From IMG/VR virus record IMGVR_UViG_3300021964_000345, positions 1 through 29,580 of that record: a stretch of DNA of 29,580 nt, one strand, 5' to 3'. The notes beneath the pieces are model-generated. The model had not been told where the DNA came from, did no database searches, and was given only the letters and a program-made list of their open reading frames with translations. The translations under genes were made by a program, and so were the position numbers. Positions within the stretch are counted from its first letter, which is position 1. Every line of letters starts with the position of its first letter. This document shows positions 6,733-14,526 of this stretch, piece by piece. This DNA is from a virus.

Positions 6733-7675
6733 CTACTTTACAAATCAGATATTTCCATGTGAAATGAATTTAATTACACAAAAAGTAGTTAAGTTCATTT
6801 CACAACGTTTTAAAGGTGATTTCTCTATTGTTGATTTTACTTGGTTTAATCAATATGATAACTCAATATATGATATAGAATCAGACTATATTATAGCTGT
6901 GGACGTCGCTGATCCTCCTTATTATTTTTTAAAAGATAAACTATCTTGGATTAAAAAGCTCAATAAGCCTGTTATATTTGTAGGACCTCCTAATAAAGAG
7001 TTTCCTGTTGTTATTCCTTACTTAGCTTGGCTTCGTCATAGACCTCAATCTTATAAAGAAAAAGAGTCTTTAGATAATTTTTTTGTATCCTTCAATAGAA
7101 AACCTCATCCCCATAGAGAGTTATATTTTAACCTTTTAAATTCTTTTGCTATATCTAATCGCGGTCTAGTAAGTTATCATGATATTAATCCATTACATGA
7201 GATACACTCTCTAGTTTTAGATACAGATATTGTTTATATGCAAAATTTAGCTCAACAAATTGATGAAAAACAACTATATTCTTCTTTTGAGATTATCTGT
7301 GAGACCTCTCCCTCAAACAATCATATATTTTTGACTGAGAAGTTTAATAAATGTGTTGCATCTGAAACTCCCTTGTTTTTAGCAGGTAATTATAAGGCTT
7401 TATATACTCTAAAAAAGTATTATGGGTTCACTGATTTTGGACCAGATGATTCTTATGATTTATTACCTACCTATGAACAACGTACGCTCAAGATGCTCTC
7501 TGTAGCAGATTCCTTTTTTGATTACCCCATAAATTCAGTTTTTGACAATGCTAAGAAAAATGCATATCATTTGTTTAACCACTTTGATACTATCCATGAT
7601 AGTATTGTGGATAAATATATTGAAAAGAGCATTAATTATGTTAAAAACAGCAACTCGTATGGCGTTTCTTTCTAA
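6713..7675 (+). CDS. Putative GT-B-like glycosyltransferase, TEK family copy 2
   Basis: 320 residues from ATG 6713; an in-frame GTG sits 6 nt upstream. It has the family signature FVSFNRKPHPHREL near residues 124-137, then FEIICETS and FLTEK (Thr208-Glu209-Lys210), followed by PLFLAGNYKALYTLKKYYGF and DDSYD. This closely parallels the copy at 17772 and, more distantly, those at 3682 and 13297. The ET...TEK...G arrangement resembles GT10/exostosin C-terminal domains. It probably transfers a sugar; the substrate is unknown. Its 3' end contains a likely promoter for the lipase gene, which overlaps it by 38 nt. Confidence 0.6.
   Translation: MEHPSLNYFTNQIFPCEMNLITQKVVKFISQRFKGDFSIVDFTWFNQYDNSIYDIESDYIIAVDVADPPYYFLKDKLSWIKKLNKPVIFVGPPNKEFPVVIPYLAWLRHRPQSYKEKESLDNFFVSFNRKPHPHRELYFNLLNSFAISNRGLVSYHDINPLHEIHSLVLDTDIVYMQNLAQQIDEKQLYSSFEIICETSPSNNHIFLTEKFNKCVASETPLFLAGNYKALYTLKKYYGFTDFGPDDSYDLLPTYEQRTLKMLSVADSFFDYPINSVFDNAKKNAYHLFNHFDTIHDSIVDKYIEKSINYVKNSNSYGVSF
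7542..7570 (+). promoter_or_regulatory. Possible internal promoter for the lipase gene
   Basis: TTGACA at 7542-7547 and TATCAT at 7565-7570 with a 17-nt spacer, inside the 3' end of the upstream coding sequence. A transcript would start near 7577, about 60 nt before the lipase ATG. Eleven of twelve hexamer positions match consensus, but AT-rich coding DNA can give such matches by chance. Confidence 0.45.
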
Positions 7676-8378
7676 ATTAATTTATGAAGATTATGAAACG
7701 ATCAACACTAAACTTTTAGGGATGGGATTTAAAGACTGGTTTTGGTTTGATAAAGACGGTACTCAAGCTTTTATTATAAAAACAGAAAAAGAAGTTGTTA
7801 TCTGTTTTAGAGGTACTGAGCCTGATCAATTAACTGACGTTCTTTCAGATCTTAAAGCATGGCCAAAACGTAGCCGTGAAAAAGGACTGGTTCATTTTGG
7901 ATTTGCACAAGCTCTTGATAGAGTCTATGATAAAATGATGGAGCAGATTCAGCGTTTTGATATGTCAAAAGTTGAAAAAGTAATCTGCACAGGTCACTCA
8001 TTGGGTGGGGCTTTAGCTACTCTTATGGCAAGCCGCATTGATGCTGAAGAAGCATATACCTTTGGGTCTCCCCGTGTAGGTTCTCGTTCTTTTGTTAAGG
8101 AAATGAAAGCTGATAAAATTAAACTTTATCGGTTTGTTAATAATAATGATATTGTAACTAAAGTGCCTTTAGCTCTTATGGGTTATCGTCACTATGGTGA
8201 ACTATGTTATATTAACCACTATGGTAATATACGCAAAATGACTCCTTGGCAACGAATTAAAGATCAATGGCGCGGTCGTTTTAGAGCTTGGCAAAAACGT
8301 GAATGGTTTGACGGAGCTAGAGACCACTCTATGGATTTATACTTTAAGAAAATAAAAAATGTCAGTCTACAGAGCTAG
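7638..8378 (+). CDS. Lipase class 3 family alpha/beta hydrolase
   Basis: 246-residue alpha/beta hydrolase that should cleave acyl esters. The nucleophile elbow GHSLGG places Ser121; Asp171 in NNNDIVTKVP and His230 in ARDHSMDLY complete the triad, as in lipase class 3. CFRGTE (residues 56-61) is the typical oxyanion-side strand, and AYTFGSPRVG is also diagnostic. No signal peptide, so it acts in the cytosol or is released at lysis. The ATG at 7638 starts just before the conserved N-terminal helix; longer in-frame starts would overlap the upstream gene more. The role could be membrane lipid remodelling or lysis. The next gene overlaps by 20 nt. Confidence 0.9.
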   Translation: MLKTATRMAFLSKLIYEDYETINTKLLGMGFKDWFWFDKDGTQAFIIKTEKEVVICFRGTEPDQLTDVLSDLKAWPKRSREKGLVHFGFAQALDRVYDKMMEQIQRFDMSKVEKVICTGHSLGGALATLMASRIDAEEAYTFGSPRVGSRSFVKEMKADKIKLYRFVNNNDIVTKVPLALMGYRHYGELCYINHYGNIRKMTPWQRIKDQWRGRFRAWQKREWFDGARDHSMDLYFKKIKNVSLQS

Positions 8379-8559
8379 GACTTCCTGTCCAGTATGTAAT
8401 AATCAAGAAGAGGTTTGGTTTTCTAATGGGAAAATTGAACCTCTTGATGTTGTTGAGTGTCCAAAATGTGAGCATATGTTTGAGCCTCAAGATTTTGTAT
8501 CTACCTTCCTTGAAATGAAAAATAATTCTACCATATCAGCAGCCTATGTAAGCCTTTAG
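8359..8559 (+). CDS. Small zinc-ribbon protein
   Basis: 66 residues with two CxxC pairs, CPVC (about residues 10-13) and CPKC (about 34-37), separated by 20 residues: a classic four-Cys zinc ribbon. The remainder holds no domain I recognise. It starts at ATG 8359, overlapping the lipase stop by 20 nt, so it is translated with the lipase. It could be a transcription or RNA-associated adaptor; that is a guess from fold type only. Confidence 0.68.
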   Translation: MSVYRARTSCPVCNNQEEVWFSNGKIEPLDVVECPKCEHMFEPQDFVSTFLEMKNNSTISAAYVSL

Positions 8560-8588
8560 TTGCTTTACACTTTGTTTTTAGTTATTAT
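8560..8588 (+). promoter_or_regulatory. Promoter with TTGCTT -35
   Basis: TTGCTT at 8560-8565, 17-nt spacer, TATTAT at 8583-8588, in the only gap of this area. The expected start is near 8595, giving a leader of about 23 nt with AAAGGAG before the ATG at 8618. It belongs to a set of TTGC-type promoters in this window. Confidence 0.6.
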
Positions 8589-8608
8589 TACTTATCATAA
8601 AAACAAAG
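8570..8608 (+). promoter_or_regulatory. 11-bp perfect inverted repeat overlapping promoter and SD
   Basis: CTTTGTTTTTA at 8570-8580 and its exact reverse complement at 8598-8608, with a 17-nt loop. The right arm runs into the Shine-Dalgarno AAAGGAG (8605-8611); the left arm lies in the promoter spacer. It could be a protein operator or, in read-through RNA, an SD-masking hairpin. No T-tract follows, so a simple terminator is unlikely. Confidence 0.55.
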
Positions 8609-8617
8609 GAGCAAATT

Positions 8618-8881
8618 ATGGGCAAGAAAAAATCAAGAGCACATCAGGTCTCTAAAGGTGAACGCCGTTGTGTTAATAAAAACCTACTTAAATCTATCCG
8701 TTTAGCTTACTTATCTTCTGATGAGAGAATCCGCAATCAGATTGCTGCTTGGCGTGCAGGCAAAAACGTTGTGCTAACAGTTCCTAATCCAGACAAAAAG
8801 AATACTAAAGAACGTATGATTCGTATCCCAGCTGTAGAATACTGGGGTTATCCTCGTCAAATGTCTTTGAAGATGCGATAA
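8618..8881 (+). CDS. 87-residue basic protein of unknown function
   Basis: 87 residues starting MGKKKSRAHQVSKGERRCVNK. The N-terminal half is basic and probably helical (LLKSIRLAYLSSDERIRNQIAAWRAGK). A beta-rich C-terminal half (NVVLTVPNP, RMIRIPAVEYWG) follows. It has an ideal SD, AAAGGAG, 6 nt before the ATG, and its own promoter. The stop TAA overlaps the ATG of the Fpg-type glycosylase gene, so the two are co-expressed and may act in one process. No known family is recognised. Confidence 0.72.
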   Translation: MGKKKSRAHQVSKGERRCVNKNLLKSIRLAYLSSDERIRNQIAAWRAGKNVVLTVPNPDKKNTKERMIRIPAVEYWGYPRQMSLKMR

Positions 8882-9747
8882 TGCCTGAAGGTCCAGAATG
8901 TACACGCACAGCCCGACAAGTTGATCGGGCTGTTCGCGGTAAGTCTTTAGTAAATATAAACTTTATCTCTGGTAGGTACACTAAGAAGTTACCTACTGGT
9001 TTTGCTGATTTTTATATAGCATTAGAAGAAATGCACTTACCTGTTAAGGGTGTATACAATAAAGGTAAATTTATCTGGTGGGAGTTTGGTGACTTACTGC
9101 CTATTTGTTATATGTATACTACTCTTGGTATGTCTGGTAACTTTAAGCTACAACCTTCAAAACATACAAGGATTGCTTTTTATTTTGATGATGACTCTGC
9201 TATCTACTACAACGATATGCGTAATTTTGGTACTGTTAAGTTTGTTTTTGAAGAAAAGGATCATCAAAGAAAGCTTAACTCTATTGGACCTGATATGCTT
9301 AATAATCCTTGTACTCTTAGCGAATTTATTCATATTGCTAGACGTAAGCCTAAATGGACAGTGGTTAAGTGGTTGATGGATCAAGGTCAGATTTCTGGAG
9401 TTGGCAACATCTATAAATCAGAATCCCTCTTCTTAGCAGGGCTAGATCCTCGTAGACTGATGGAGTCTTTTTCAGATGAAGAACTTGAGAAACTTTACTA
9501 TGCTATCTGTAAAATACTAACTGCTTCTTATGAAAGTGGAGGAGCGACTATTCGTAACTATTCAGACCTACATAACAATCACGGCAAATATACTAGGTTT
9601 GCTTCTAGTCCTAAAGAGATGCTTGAGGCTAGACAATCTCGTGTGATGGTTTACAATCAAAAAGAAGATATTTATGGTAATCCTGTTCAACGATTAAAAC
9701 TGAACGATGGACGTACTACATTTTGGTCACCGGAGGTACAACACTAA
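8881..9747 (+). CDS. Fpg/Nei-type DNA glycosylase with zincless finger
   Basis: 288-residue bifunctional glycosylase/AP lyase for oxidised bases. After Met removal, Pro2 and Glu3 of MPEGPE form the catalytic N terminus. TLGMSGNFKL matches the family sheet region, and GQISGVGNIYKSESLFLAGLDP without its first residues is the helix-two-turn-helix. The C-terminal CxxC zinc finger is replaced by a cysteine-free beta-hairpin ending in GRTTFWSPEVQ, i.e. a zincless finger as in NEIL1, plant FPG and mimivirus Nei. It pairs with UvdE as repair capacity. Start and stop both sit in TAATG overlaps; GGAGG for the next gene lies inside its end. Confidence 0.92.
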   Translation: MPEGPECTRTARQVDRAVRGKSLVNINFISGRYTKKLPTGFADFYIALEEMHLPVKGVYNKGKFIWWEFGDLLPICYMYTTLGMSGNFKLQPSKHTRIAFYFDDDSAIYYNDMRNFGTVKFVFEEKDHQRKLNSIGPDMLNNPCTLSEFIHIARRKPKWTVVKWLMDQGQISGVGNIYKSESLFLAGLDPRRLMESFSDEELEKLYYAICKILTASYESGGATIRNYSDLHNNHGKYTRFASSPKEMLEARQSRVMVYNQKEDIYGNPVQRLKLNDGRTTFWSPEVQH

Positions 9748-10697
9748 TGACTTGGTCTAGTTATAATCCAGTAGAAAAAATGCCACATATTTATGGTGAG
9801 CATGTAAAACAAGACGGAGTTCTAATTCCGACTACCGATGAAGTAGCTTGGCAACATTATCGCTGGCATCGATGGGTTTATAACAAGTTTGAAGTAGCAG
9901 AATCACAAGGACTGTCTTGTGGTCTTGTACCTACTGAGCCTACTGAATTTCCTGTGGTAGTTAAACCTGTATTTAACTTAATGGGAGGAAGTATCAATGC
10001 TCGTGTTTGTCATAACATGGATGACTACCGTGCTATAACTGATCCAGGATGTTTTTGGTCTCCTTATCATTTTGGTGAACATCATTCAATAGACCTTATA
10101 CTACTAGACGGTCAAATTATGGAAATGTTTTCGTTTAGAGGTGAGAAGCTACAGTTTGGTGCTTTTGATTTTTGGTCTCTCAATGACGATGAAACTGACG
10201 ATGAGTTATTAGAACTTATAGAACCATGGGTAGAAGAGTATATGGATGGCTATACGGGCTGTCTTAATATTGAAGTTATTGGTGACTATATCATCGAAGC
10301 TCAACTTCGTATGGGTGATATTGATAGGTTAGGAGACTCTGAGTTACTGGAAGCTATTTGGCATCTTTATAACTTTCATGAATGGGTCTACAGTCGCAAT
10401 GATCAAACTCCCACTGAGTTTTATATAGCTGCTCTATTCGCTCAACCTAATAAACAATTTAATATAGATTATAAACTATTTGACTATATTGTTGGTGATG
10501 CGCTAGTTTATTATCAAATTGATGATCCTGATATGTATCATACAAATCCTCCTTCAGGTAATAGAGTTGCAGTATTTTGTGACTACGAACTTGATAATGT
10601 AGTTTGGGCTAGAAATATATGTGCTGCTATGATGAAACCTGATATTGATGGAAAGTATCTTCAACCTCTTGAAGGATACACGGAGTTAACTATATGA
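9747..10697 (+). CDS. ATP-grasp-like protein
   Basis: 316 residues from ATG 9747, which has GGAGG 10 nt upstream (9732-9736) and overlaps the glycosylase stop in TAATG; a longer in-frame start at 9723 is less likely. The central part has ATP-grasp features: FPVVVKPVFNLMGGS (ATP-binding Lys), HHSIDLILLDG, and GYTGCLNIEVIGDYIIEAQLR, with the metal-binding Glu and the final Glu-x-Gln-x-Arg. The family ligates a carboxyl group to an amine or thiol through an acyl phosphate. Its substrate is unknown. It is coupled by ATGA to the dehydrogenase-like gene, suggesting that it modifies an acidic sugar or amino acid. Confidence 0.7.
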   Translation: MTWSSYNPVEKMPHIYGEHVKQDGVLIPTTDEVAWQHYRWHRWVYNKFEVAESQGLSCGLVPTEPTEFPVVVKPVFNLMGGSINARVCHNMDDYRAITDPGCFWSPYHFGEHHSIDLILLDGQIMEMFSFRGEKLQFGAFDFWSLNDDETDDELLELIEPWVEEYMDGYTGCLNIEVIGDYIIEAQLRMGDIDRLGDSELLEAIWHLYNFHEWVYSRNDQTPTEFYIAALFAQPNKQFNIDYKLFDYIVGDALVYYQIDDPDMYHTNPPSGNRVAVFCDYELDNVVWARNICAAMMKPDIDGKYLQPLEGYTELTI

Positions 10698-11821
10698 ATA
10701 TAGGATTTATTGGTTTAGGTAAATTAGGTTTACCAAGTGCTCAGTTATTTGTAGAAATGGGACATAAGTTAGAGGGTTATGATGTTGAAGATAGAGATAA
10801 CTCAGATATTAATATAGTTAGTACAATAGAAGAAGTAGTTTCGCACAAAGATATAGTATTTATTGCTGTACCTACACCACATCAAGAAGGCTATGACGGT
10901 AGTAAACCTACTCACAATCTTGAAGCAAAAGACTTTATGTATGAAACTTTAATAAAAGCTGTTGAACAAGCTGATAGCTTTATGACAGATAAGCAGTTGC
11001 TAGTTATAATTTCAACTGTTTTACCAGGAACAATTCGTCAACACATACATCCAAAAGTTAAAAATGCCAGATTAGTATATAACCCCTACTTAATTGCTAT
11101 GTCAACTGTTAAGCAAGATTTACTAGATCCTGAAATGATTATTGTCGGTACTGTAGACGGTAATAACAAGGGATACGATGATATTGTTAAATTACAAAAG
11201 TTTTACAATTCTATTTGTAACGAGGGCTATAGGTTTGTAACAGGAACTTGGGAAGAGGCAGAATGTATTAAAATCTTCTATAACACATTTTTATCTACAA
11301 AGCTGAGTCTGGTAAATATGATTCAAGATGTTGCTCAAAAAATTAATCATTCAGACACTGATATAATTACTCAAGCTATTGCTAATAGCTCTAAAAGAAT
11401 TACTAGTTCAAAATATATGAAAGCTGGTTTAGGAGATGGAGGTTCTTGTCATCCTCGTGACAATATAGCTTTGAGATATTTAGCACAAAAATTAGATTTA
11501 GGTTATGATTTATTTGATGCAATAAACTTCTCTAGAGATATGCAGGCTAAAAATCTTGCTAAAGCTATTTTAGAACATGGAAGACGTATTCAATTTAGCA
11601 GTGATTATTATAAGCCTAGTACTCAGATTACTGATGGGTCTTATAGCTTGTTAGTACAGTATTATATAAACGCCCTTGGTGGGGTCGTTGTTGATAGTAA
11701 ACCTGAAGTTTTTGTTATCATTCATGAAGGCGACCCTGTACCTGACGACGTAAAAGTATTTGACCCTTGGAGAACTTATAAAGGTAACAATAATTGTGTA
11801 TACTACGGTAAGACTAGATAA
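10694..11821 (+). CDS. UDP-glucose/GDP-mannose 6-dehydrogenase-like protein
   Basis: 375-residue NAD-dependent nucleotide-sugar dehydrogenase. The N-terminal Rossmann motif is GFIGLGKLGLP, with VPTPHQEGYDGSKPT as the UGD signature. Catalytic Cys252 lies in GLGDGGSCHPRD, equivalent to GFGGSCFPKD of the family. The C-terminal NAD/UDP-binding part ends in KVFDPWRTY. All key motifs are present, so it is probably active and makes a uronic acid sugar nucleotide by two-step oxidation. It overlaps the ATP-grasp gene by 4 nt. Length is a little short of the usual 390-450, mainly at the C terminus. Confidence 0.88.
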   Translation: MNIGFIGLGKLGLPSAQLFVEMGHKLEGYDVEDRDNSDINIVSTIEEVVSHKDIVFIAVPTPHQEGYDGSKPTHNLEAKDFMYETLIKAVEQADSFMTDKQLLVIISTVLPGTIRQHIHPKVKNARLVYNPYLIAMSTVKQDLLDPEMIIVGTVDGNNKGYDDIVKLQKFYNSICNEGYRFVTGTWEEAECIKIFYNTFLSTKLSLVNMIQDVAQKINHSDTDIITQAIANSSKRITSSKYMKAGLGDGGSCHPRDNIALRYLAQKLDLGYDLFDAINFSRDMQAKNLAKAILEHGRRIQFSSDYYKPSTQITDGSYSLLVQYYINALGGVVVDSKPEVFVIIHEGDPVPDDVKVFDPWRTYKGNNNCVYYGKTR

Positions 11822-11834
11822 TACGCATTGTAAT

Positions 11835-11863
11835 TTGCATAATTCTAATATTTTTGTTAATAT
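11835..11863 (+). promoter_or_regulatory. Promoter with TTGCAT -35
   Basis: TTGCAT at 11835-11840, 17-nt spacer, TAATAT at 11858-11863. The start would lie near 11870, so the leader is about 15 nt and contains the SD AGGAGA (11874-11879) before the ATG at 11885. It is the only gap in this stretch. Confidence 0.62.
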
Positions 11864-11884
11864 ATAAAAAATTAGGAGAATTAT

Positions 11885-12199
11885 ATGAAACGCTATAGAC
11901 CGTCTAAACATACAATGCAAGAAGATCATGACCGTTGGTTACGTAAACGCGGTGTTCATCCTGAACAACTAGCTAAAAAACACAAAGCTAGTACTATTAT
12001 TCCCTCATATAAGACTGAACGTGTAGCAGATACATCCGACTTTGTCGGTAAGATTGTTTATCGCAAACAACTTACTCAAGAGGAGCGAGACGCTGTTACT
12101 GCAAAATACACTATAGGACAGGCCTATAATAAAGGGGGATTAGTAGTTCTATCTTCTAAGGAAGCAAATGACGCTGCAACAGGTAAAAGAAGAACTTGA
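11885..12199 (+). CDS. 104-residue protein of unknown function
   Basis: 104 residues, N-terminal half basic (MKRYRPSKHTMQEDHDRWLRK), then a polar linker and a beta-rich C-terminal part (GKIVYRKQLTQEERDAVTAKYT, GGLVVLSSKEANDAA). The C-terminal part resembles, from memory, small T4-like phage proteins with the same Ser-rich close; I cannot name the family. It has its own promoter and good SD. The next gene begins inside it at 12168, a 32-nt overlap. Confidence 0.7.
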   Translation: MKRYRPSKHTMQEDHDRWLRKRGVHPEQLAKKHKASTIIPSYKTERVADTSDFVGKIVYRKQLTQEERDAVTAKYTIGQAYNKGGLVVLSSKEANDAATGKRRT

Positions 12200-12620
12200 A
12201 GAGTTTTATATATACCAAAATATGTTACACCATGACTGTGTAAAAAATTCTTTAATGCTAGTTTGGCATTGGAAATTAAATCCTTATATGGTTCATATAA
12301 CTGGTCACTGTGTTGTCGCTTGTCCAAAACGTAAAATACTGATTGACCCTACTGTAGGTTGTATCTGGAATACTAATACTTTTAATAAAGACTTTTTTAT
12401 GAAATTACTCAAAGGAAAAAGACCAGATGAGTATTTAAGTTGGTATATAGAAGATAAGTATAGATTTTGGTGGGACTACGCTTTTAAGTATGAAAAAAAT
12501 AAACATAGATTTGAAACAAGAGAAGAGTGGGATGTTGATTTAAAACTTGAGATCTCGTCTTTTCAAATATCTAGTAAAGTCTATAAAGATATAGGTAAAT
12601 TTTCGGATTATATGAGATGA
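12168..12620 (+). CDS. Possible Cys-His-Asp (transglutaminase-like) protein
   Basis: 150 residues with HHDCVKNSLMLVWHW at about residues 20-34, TGHCVVACP at about 45-53, and ILIDPTVG. The order Cys in a helix start, His before a beta strand, Asp in the IDPT turn, is that of transglutaminase/papain-like enzymes and of phage proteins in that fold. The catalytic assignment is inference only. The C-terminal half is Lys/Glu-rich and helical. It overlaps the upstream gene by 32 nt and the next by ATGA. Confidence 0.55.
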   Translation: MTLQQVKEELEEFYIYQNMLHHDCVKNSLMLVWHWKLNPYMVHITGHCVVACPKRKILIDPTVGCIWNTNTFNKDFFMKLLKGKRPDEYLSWYIEDKYRFWWDYAFKYEKNKHRFETREEWDVDLKLEISSFQISSKVYKDIGKFSDYMR

Positions 12621-12778
12621 AACGTGGTAAAAGCAAAACAATGAGAGAGTATATTGAGATTCGTATTGAGCAACTCTCTGAAGATAGAGAGCTAGCTAGA
12701 GATGATTATGACAAAATGTGGTATTCAAGAGTAATTCAAGAACTAATATGGGTGTTAGAAAATGACAAAACTGATTGA
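12617..12778 (+). CDS. 53-residue charged helical protein
   Basis: 53 residues: MKRGKSKTMREYIEIRIEQL followed by a charged, helix-prone stretch and ending WVLENDKTD. The ATG overlaps the upstream TGA (ATGA), and its end overlaps the SprT-like gene by 17 nt, which supports it as a real coupled gene. No recognised family; probably a small helical hairpin or dimer. Confidence 0.55.
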   Translation: MKRGKSKTMREYIEIRIEQLSEDRELARDDYDKMWYSRVIQELIWVLENDKTD

Positions 12779-13313
12779 TCAAGTAGAAATAAATAAATAT
12801 GCTAATGATTTTATTCGTCGTGTCGAAAAGCAGTGTCAAGAAGAAGTGTACACTGAGTTTAAACTAGCTATGATTAAACTTGATTGGAGTCCGAAACGTA
12901 GATGTTCGCGTGGTGGATTCTACGCTGATGGGCCTGGTATTAATATCGCTATGCACCATCTTGTAAAACCACAAGGAGATATATATTACTCTCAAGAATA
13001 CAAGTCTTTTGATAATGATCCTGAGATTGGGGGCATCTACTCTCGTAACCGCTGGCATAGACTAGAGATGGTAATCCTTCACGAAATCGCTCATGCACTT
13101 CAGTACTATTCTTATAGATTAAACAACTATAGATGTACTCCTCACGGTCCTGCTTTTAAAAACTTTTATCGTAGACTTCGTAATATACACTTAAACCCCT
13201 TCCTTGAGGATCAAAAAGAGTTAGGTGATTATTATAAAGAAGCTAAAAGGCAGATTGAGAAGCTAGATCAATTTGCATGGATGAATAGAGCCGCTAGTGC
13301 TAAAGATTCATAA
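12762..13313 (+). CDS. SprT-like zinc metalloprotease
   Basis: 183-residue protein with the SprT signature: LHEIAHALQ (His107-Glu108-x2-His111) and a third ligand His128 in TPHGPAFKNFYRRL. SprT/SPRTN-type proteases degrade DNA-protein crosslinks or act as zinc-dependent proteases on DNA-bound proteins. No zinc-ribbon C terminus is seen; the tail is Lys-rich and may be disordered. No signal peptide, so it acts in the cytosol. It starts at ATG 12762 inside the previous small gene and is followed by an overlap with the next gene at GTG 13297. Phage copies are common in marine T4-like genomes. Confidence 0.85.
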   Translation: MTKLIDQVEINKYANDFIRRVEKQCQEEVYTEFKLAMIKLDWSPKRRCSRGGFYADGPGINIAMHHLVKPQGDIYYSQEYKSFDNDPEIGGIYSRNRWHRLEMVILHEIAHALQYYSYRLNNYRCTPHGPAFKNFYRRLRNIHLNPFLEDQKELGDYYKEAKRQIEKLDQFAWMNRAASAKDS

Positions 13314-14526
13314 TTTAACCCCTGACTCTTTTCATAAAAAATACCTGGTTACTCAAAAAAAGGCAACGACTCTTTCCGACTATTGCTGGTCTCTTGGGTT
13401 GCCTTTTTCCTTTGACGAAGATTCTTATTTATGTGAAATTGAATTACCAAAAGGTGCAGACATAAAACTAAATCTACAAGAGATAGATTGGAGTTTTTTA
13501 TCTAAAAATAAGTCTAAAAAACTAATTTTAACCCATAGAATAATATATTCTTTATCTGAGTTTAGAGAAGAATTAAATGAAATAATAATTAAAAATGATT
13601 TACATGGAAGAGTATTTTGGCTTTCCATGAATCCTGTAGATTTCAAATTTAAAAAGCATTGTCTTTTTAATCTTCTTTTTTTAGATAGTCTAATTCATGC
13701 TACTCTTGAGTTTAATATTCTTCGTTTATATGAAAAGTTTAAAAAAAATAGTACATTTAATATCTCTAAAGACTATTTTATTAAACACAATGACTCTAGC
13801 ATATATAAGCACAGTTTACTTTACGAGGTTAAAAATCAGCAACGAATAAGTTTTGATGATTGTGATAAGTATTTTTTATCAGCATCTAGAGTTCAAAAAG
13901 CTCATAGACTTATAGCTACTTATTTAATTAAGAATAATACTGCTGTAGACTCTGTAATTACTCAGCATGGATTTAATGATGATTACTTGGATTTAGAAAA
14001 TTATTTAGATGCTCATAGAGATGATCTAGAAAAATTTGGTATTAGTTTATCTGAATTACTTAAATTTAGAACATTTAGGGGGTCCTCTTTTGGATCAGAA
14101 GTCTCAGATAAATTTATAGGCACAATATCTGATCACCAACAAGTAATTAGTGAGTGTCTTGTTAACTATGTTAATGAAACTACTTCTAATGATGTAGAGA
14201 TATTTTTAACAGAAAAAACTTGGGGTAATTATTTATATGGGAGGCCTTTTATCTTAAATGGTAATAAAGGCTCTATTGCTTATCTAAATAAGTATTATGG
14301 TTTTAAATCTTTTGAAGGTCTTTTTGATGAAAAATATGATCTGATGGATAGTTACGTAGACAGAGTTTATTACGGGGTTGAAGAACTCGTAAAGTTTTGC
14401 TGTTTAGATTTTAAACAAGCAAAAGAGAAGGTAGAATCACTTGAGGCAGTTTATACTCATAATTACAAAGTTTTTAACTCTATTGACTTTAAAAAAATGT
14501 TTTTAAAGGTTTTTGATGGCATCTAA
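13297..14526 (+). CDS. Putative GT-B-like glycosyltransferase, TEK family copy 3
   Basis: 409 residues, starting at GTG 13297 within the SprT-like gene; no ATG occurs for the next 300 nt in this frame. It carries YFLSASRVQKAHRLI near residues 190-205, then VNETTSND and IFLTEK (Thr305-Glu306-Lys307), followed by PFILNGNKGSIAYLNKYYGF, and FDEKYD. This is the same layout as the copies at 3682, 6713 and 17772. A GT10/exostosin-like donor-site motif is inferred. The N-terminal half is unlike the other copies, so acceptor specificity probably differs. It overlaps the radical SAM gene by 11 nt. Confidence 0.58.
   Translation: MLKIHNLTPDSFHKKYLVTQKKATTLSDYCWSLGLPFSFDEDSYLCEIELPKGADIKLNLQEIDWSFLSKNKSKKLILTHRIIYSLSEFREELNEIIIKNDLHGRVFWLSMNPVDFKFKKHCLFNLLFLDSLIHATLEFNILRLYEKFKKNSTFNISKDYFIKHNDSSIYKHSLLYEVKNQQRISFDDCDKYFLSASRVQKAHRLIATYLIKNNTAVDSVITQHGFNDDYLDLENYLDAHRDDLEKFGISLSELLKFRTFRGSSFGSEVSDKFIGTISDHQQVISECLVNYVNETTSNDVEIFLTEKTWGNYLYGRPFILNGNKGSIAYLNKYYGFKSFEGLFDEKYDLMDSYVDRVYYGVEELVKFCCLDFKQAKEKVESLEAVYTHNYKVFNSIDFKKMFLKVFDGI

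Noticed and set aside
7542-7637. N-terminal extension of the lipase with hydrophobic residues that could pass as a signal peptide.
   Set aside because: It would overlap the upstream gene by 134 nt and has no SD; the conserved domain begins just after ATG 7638.
9723-9746. An earlier GTG-type start for the ATP-grasp-like gene.
   Set aside because: GGAGG at 9732-9736 points to ATG 9747, which overlaps the upstream stop in the usual TAATG form.
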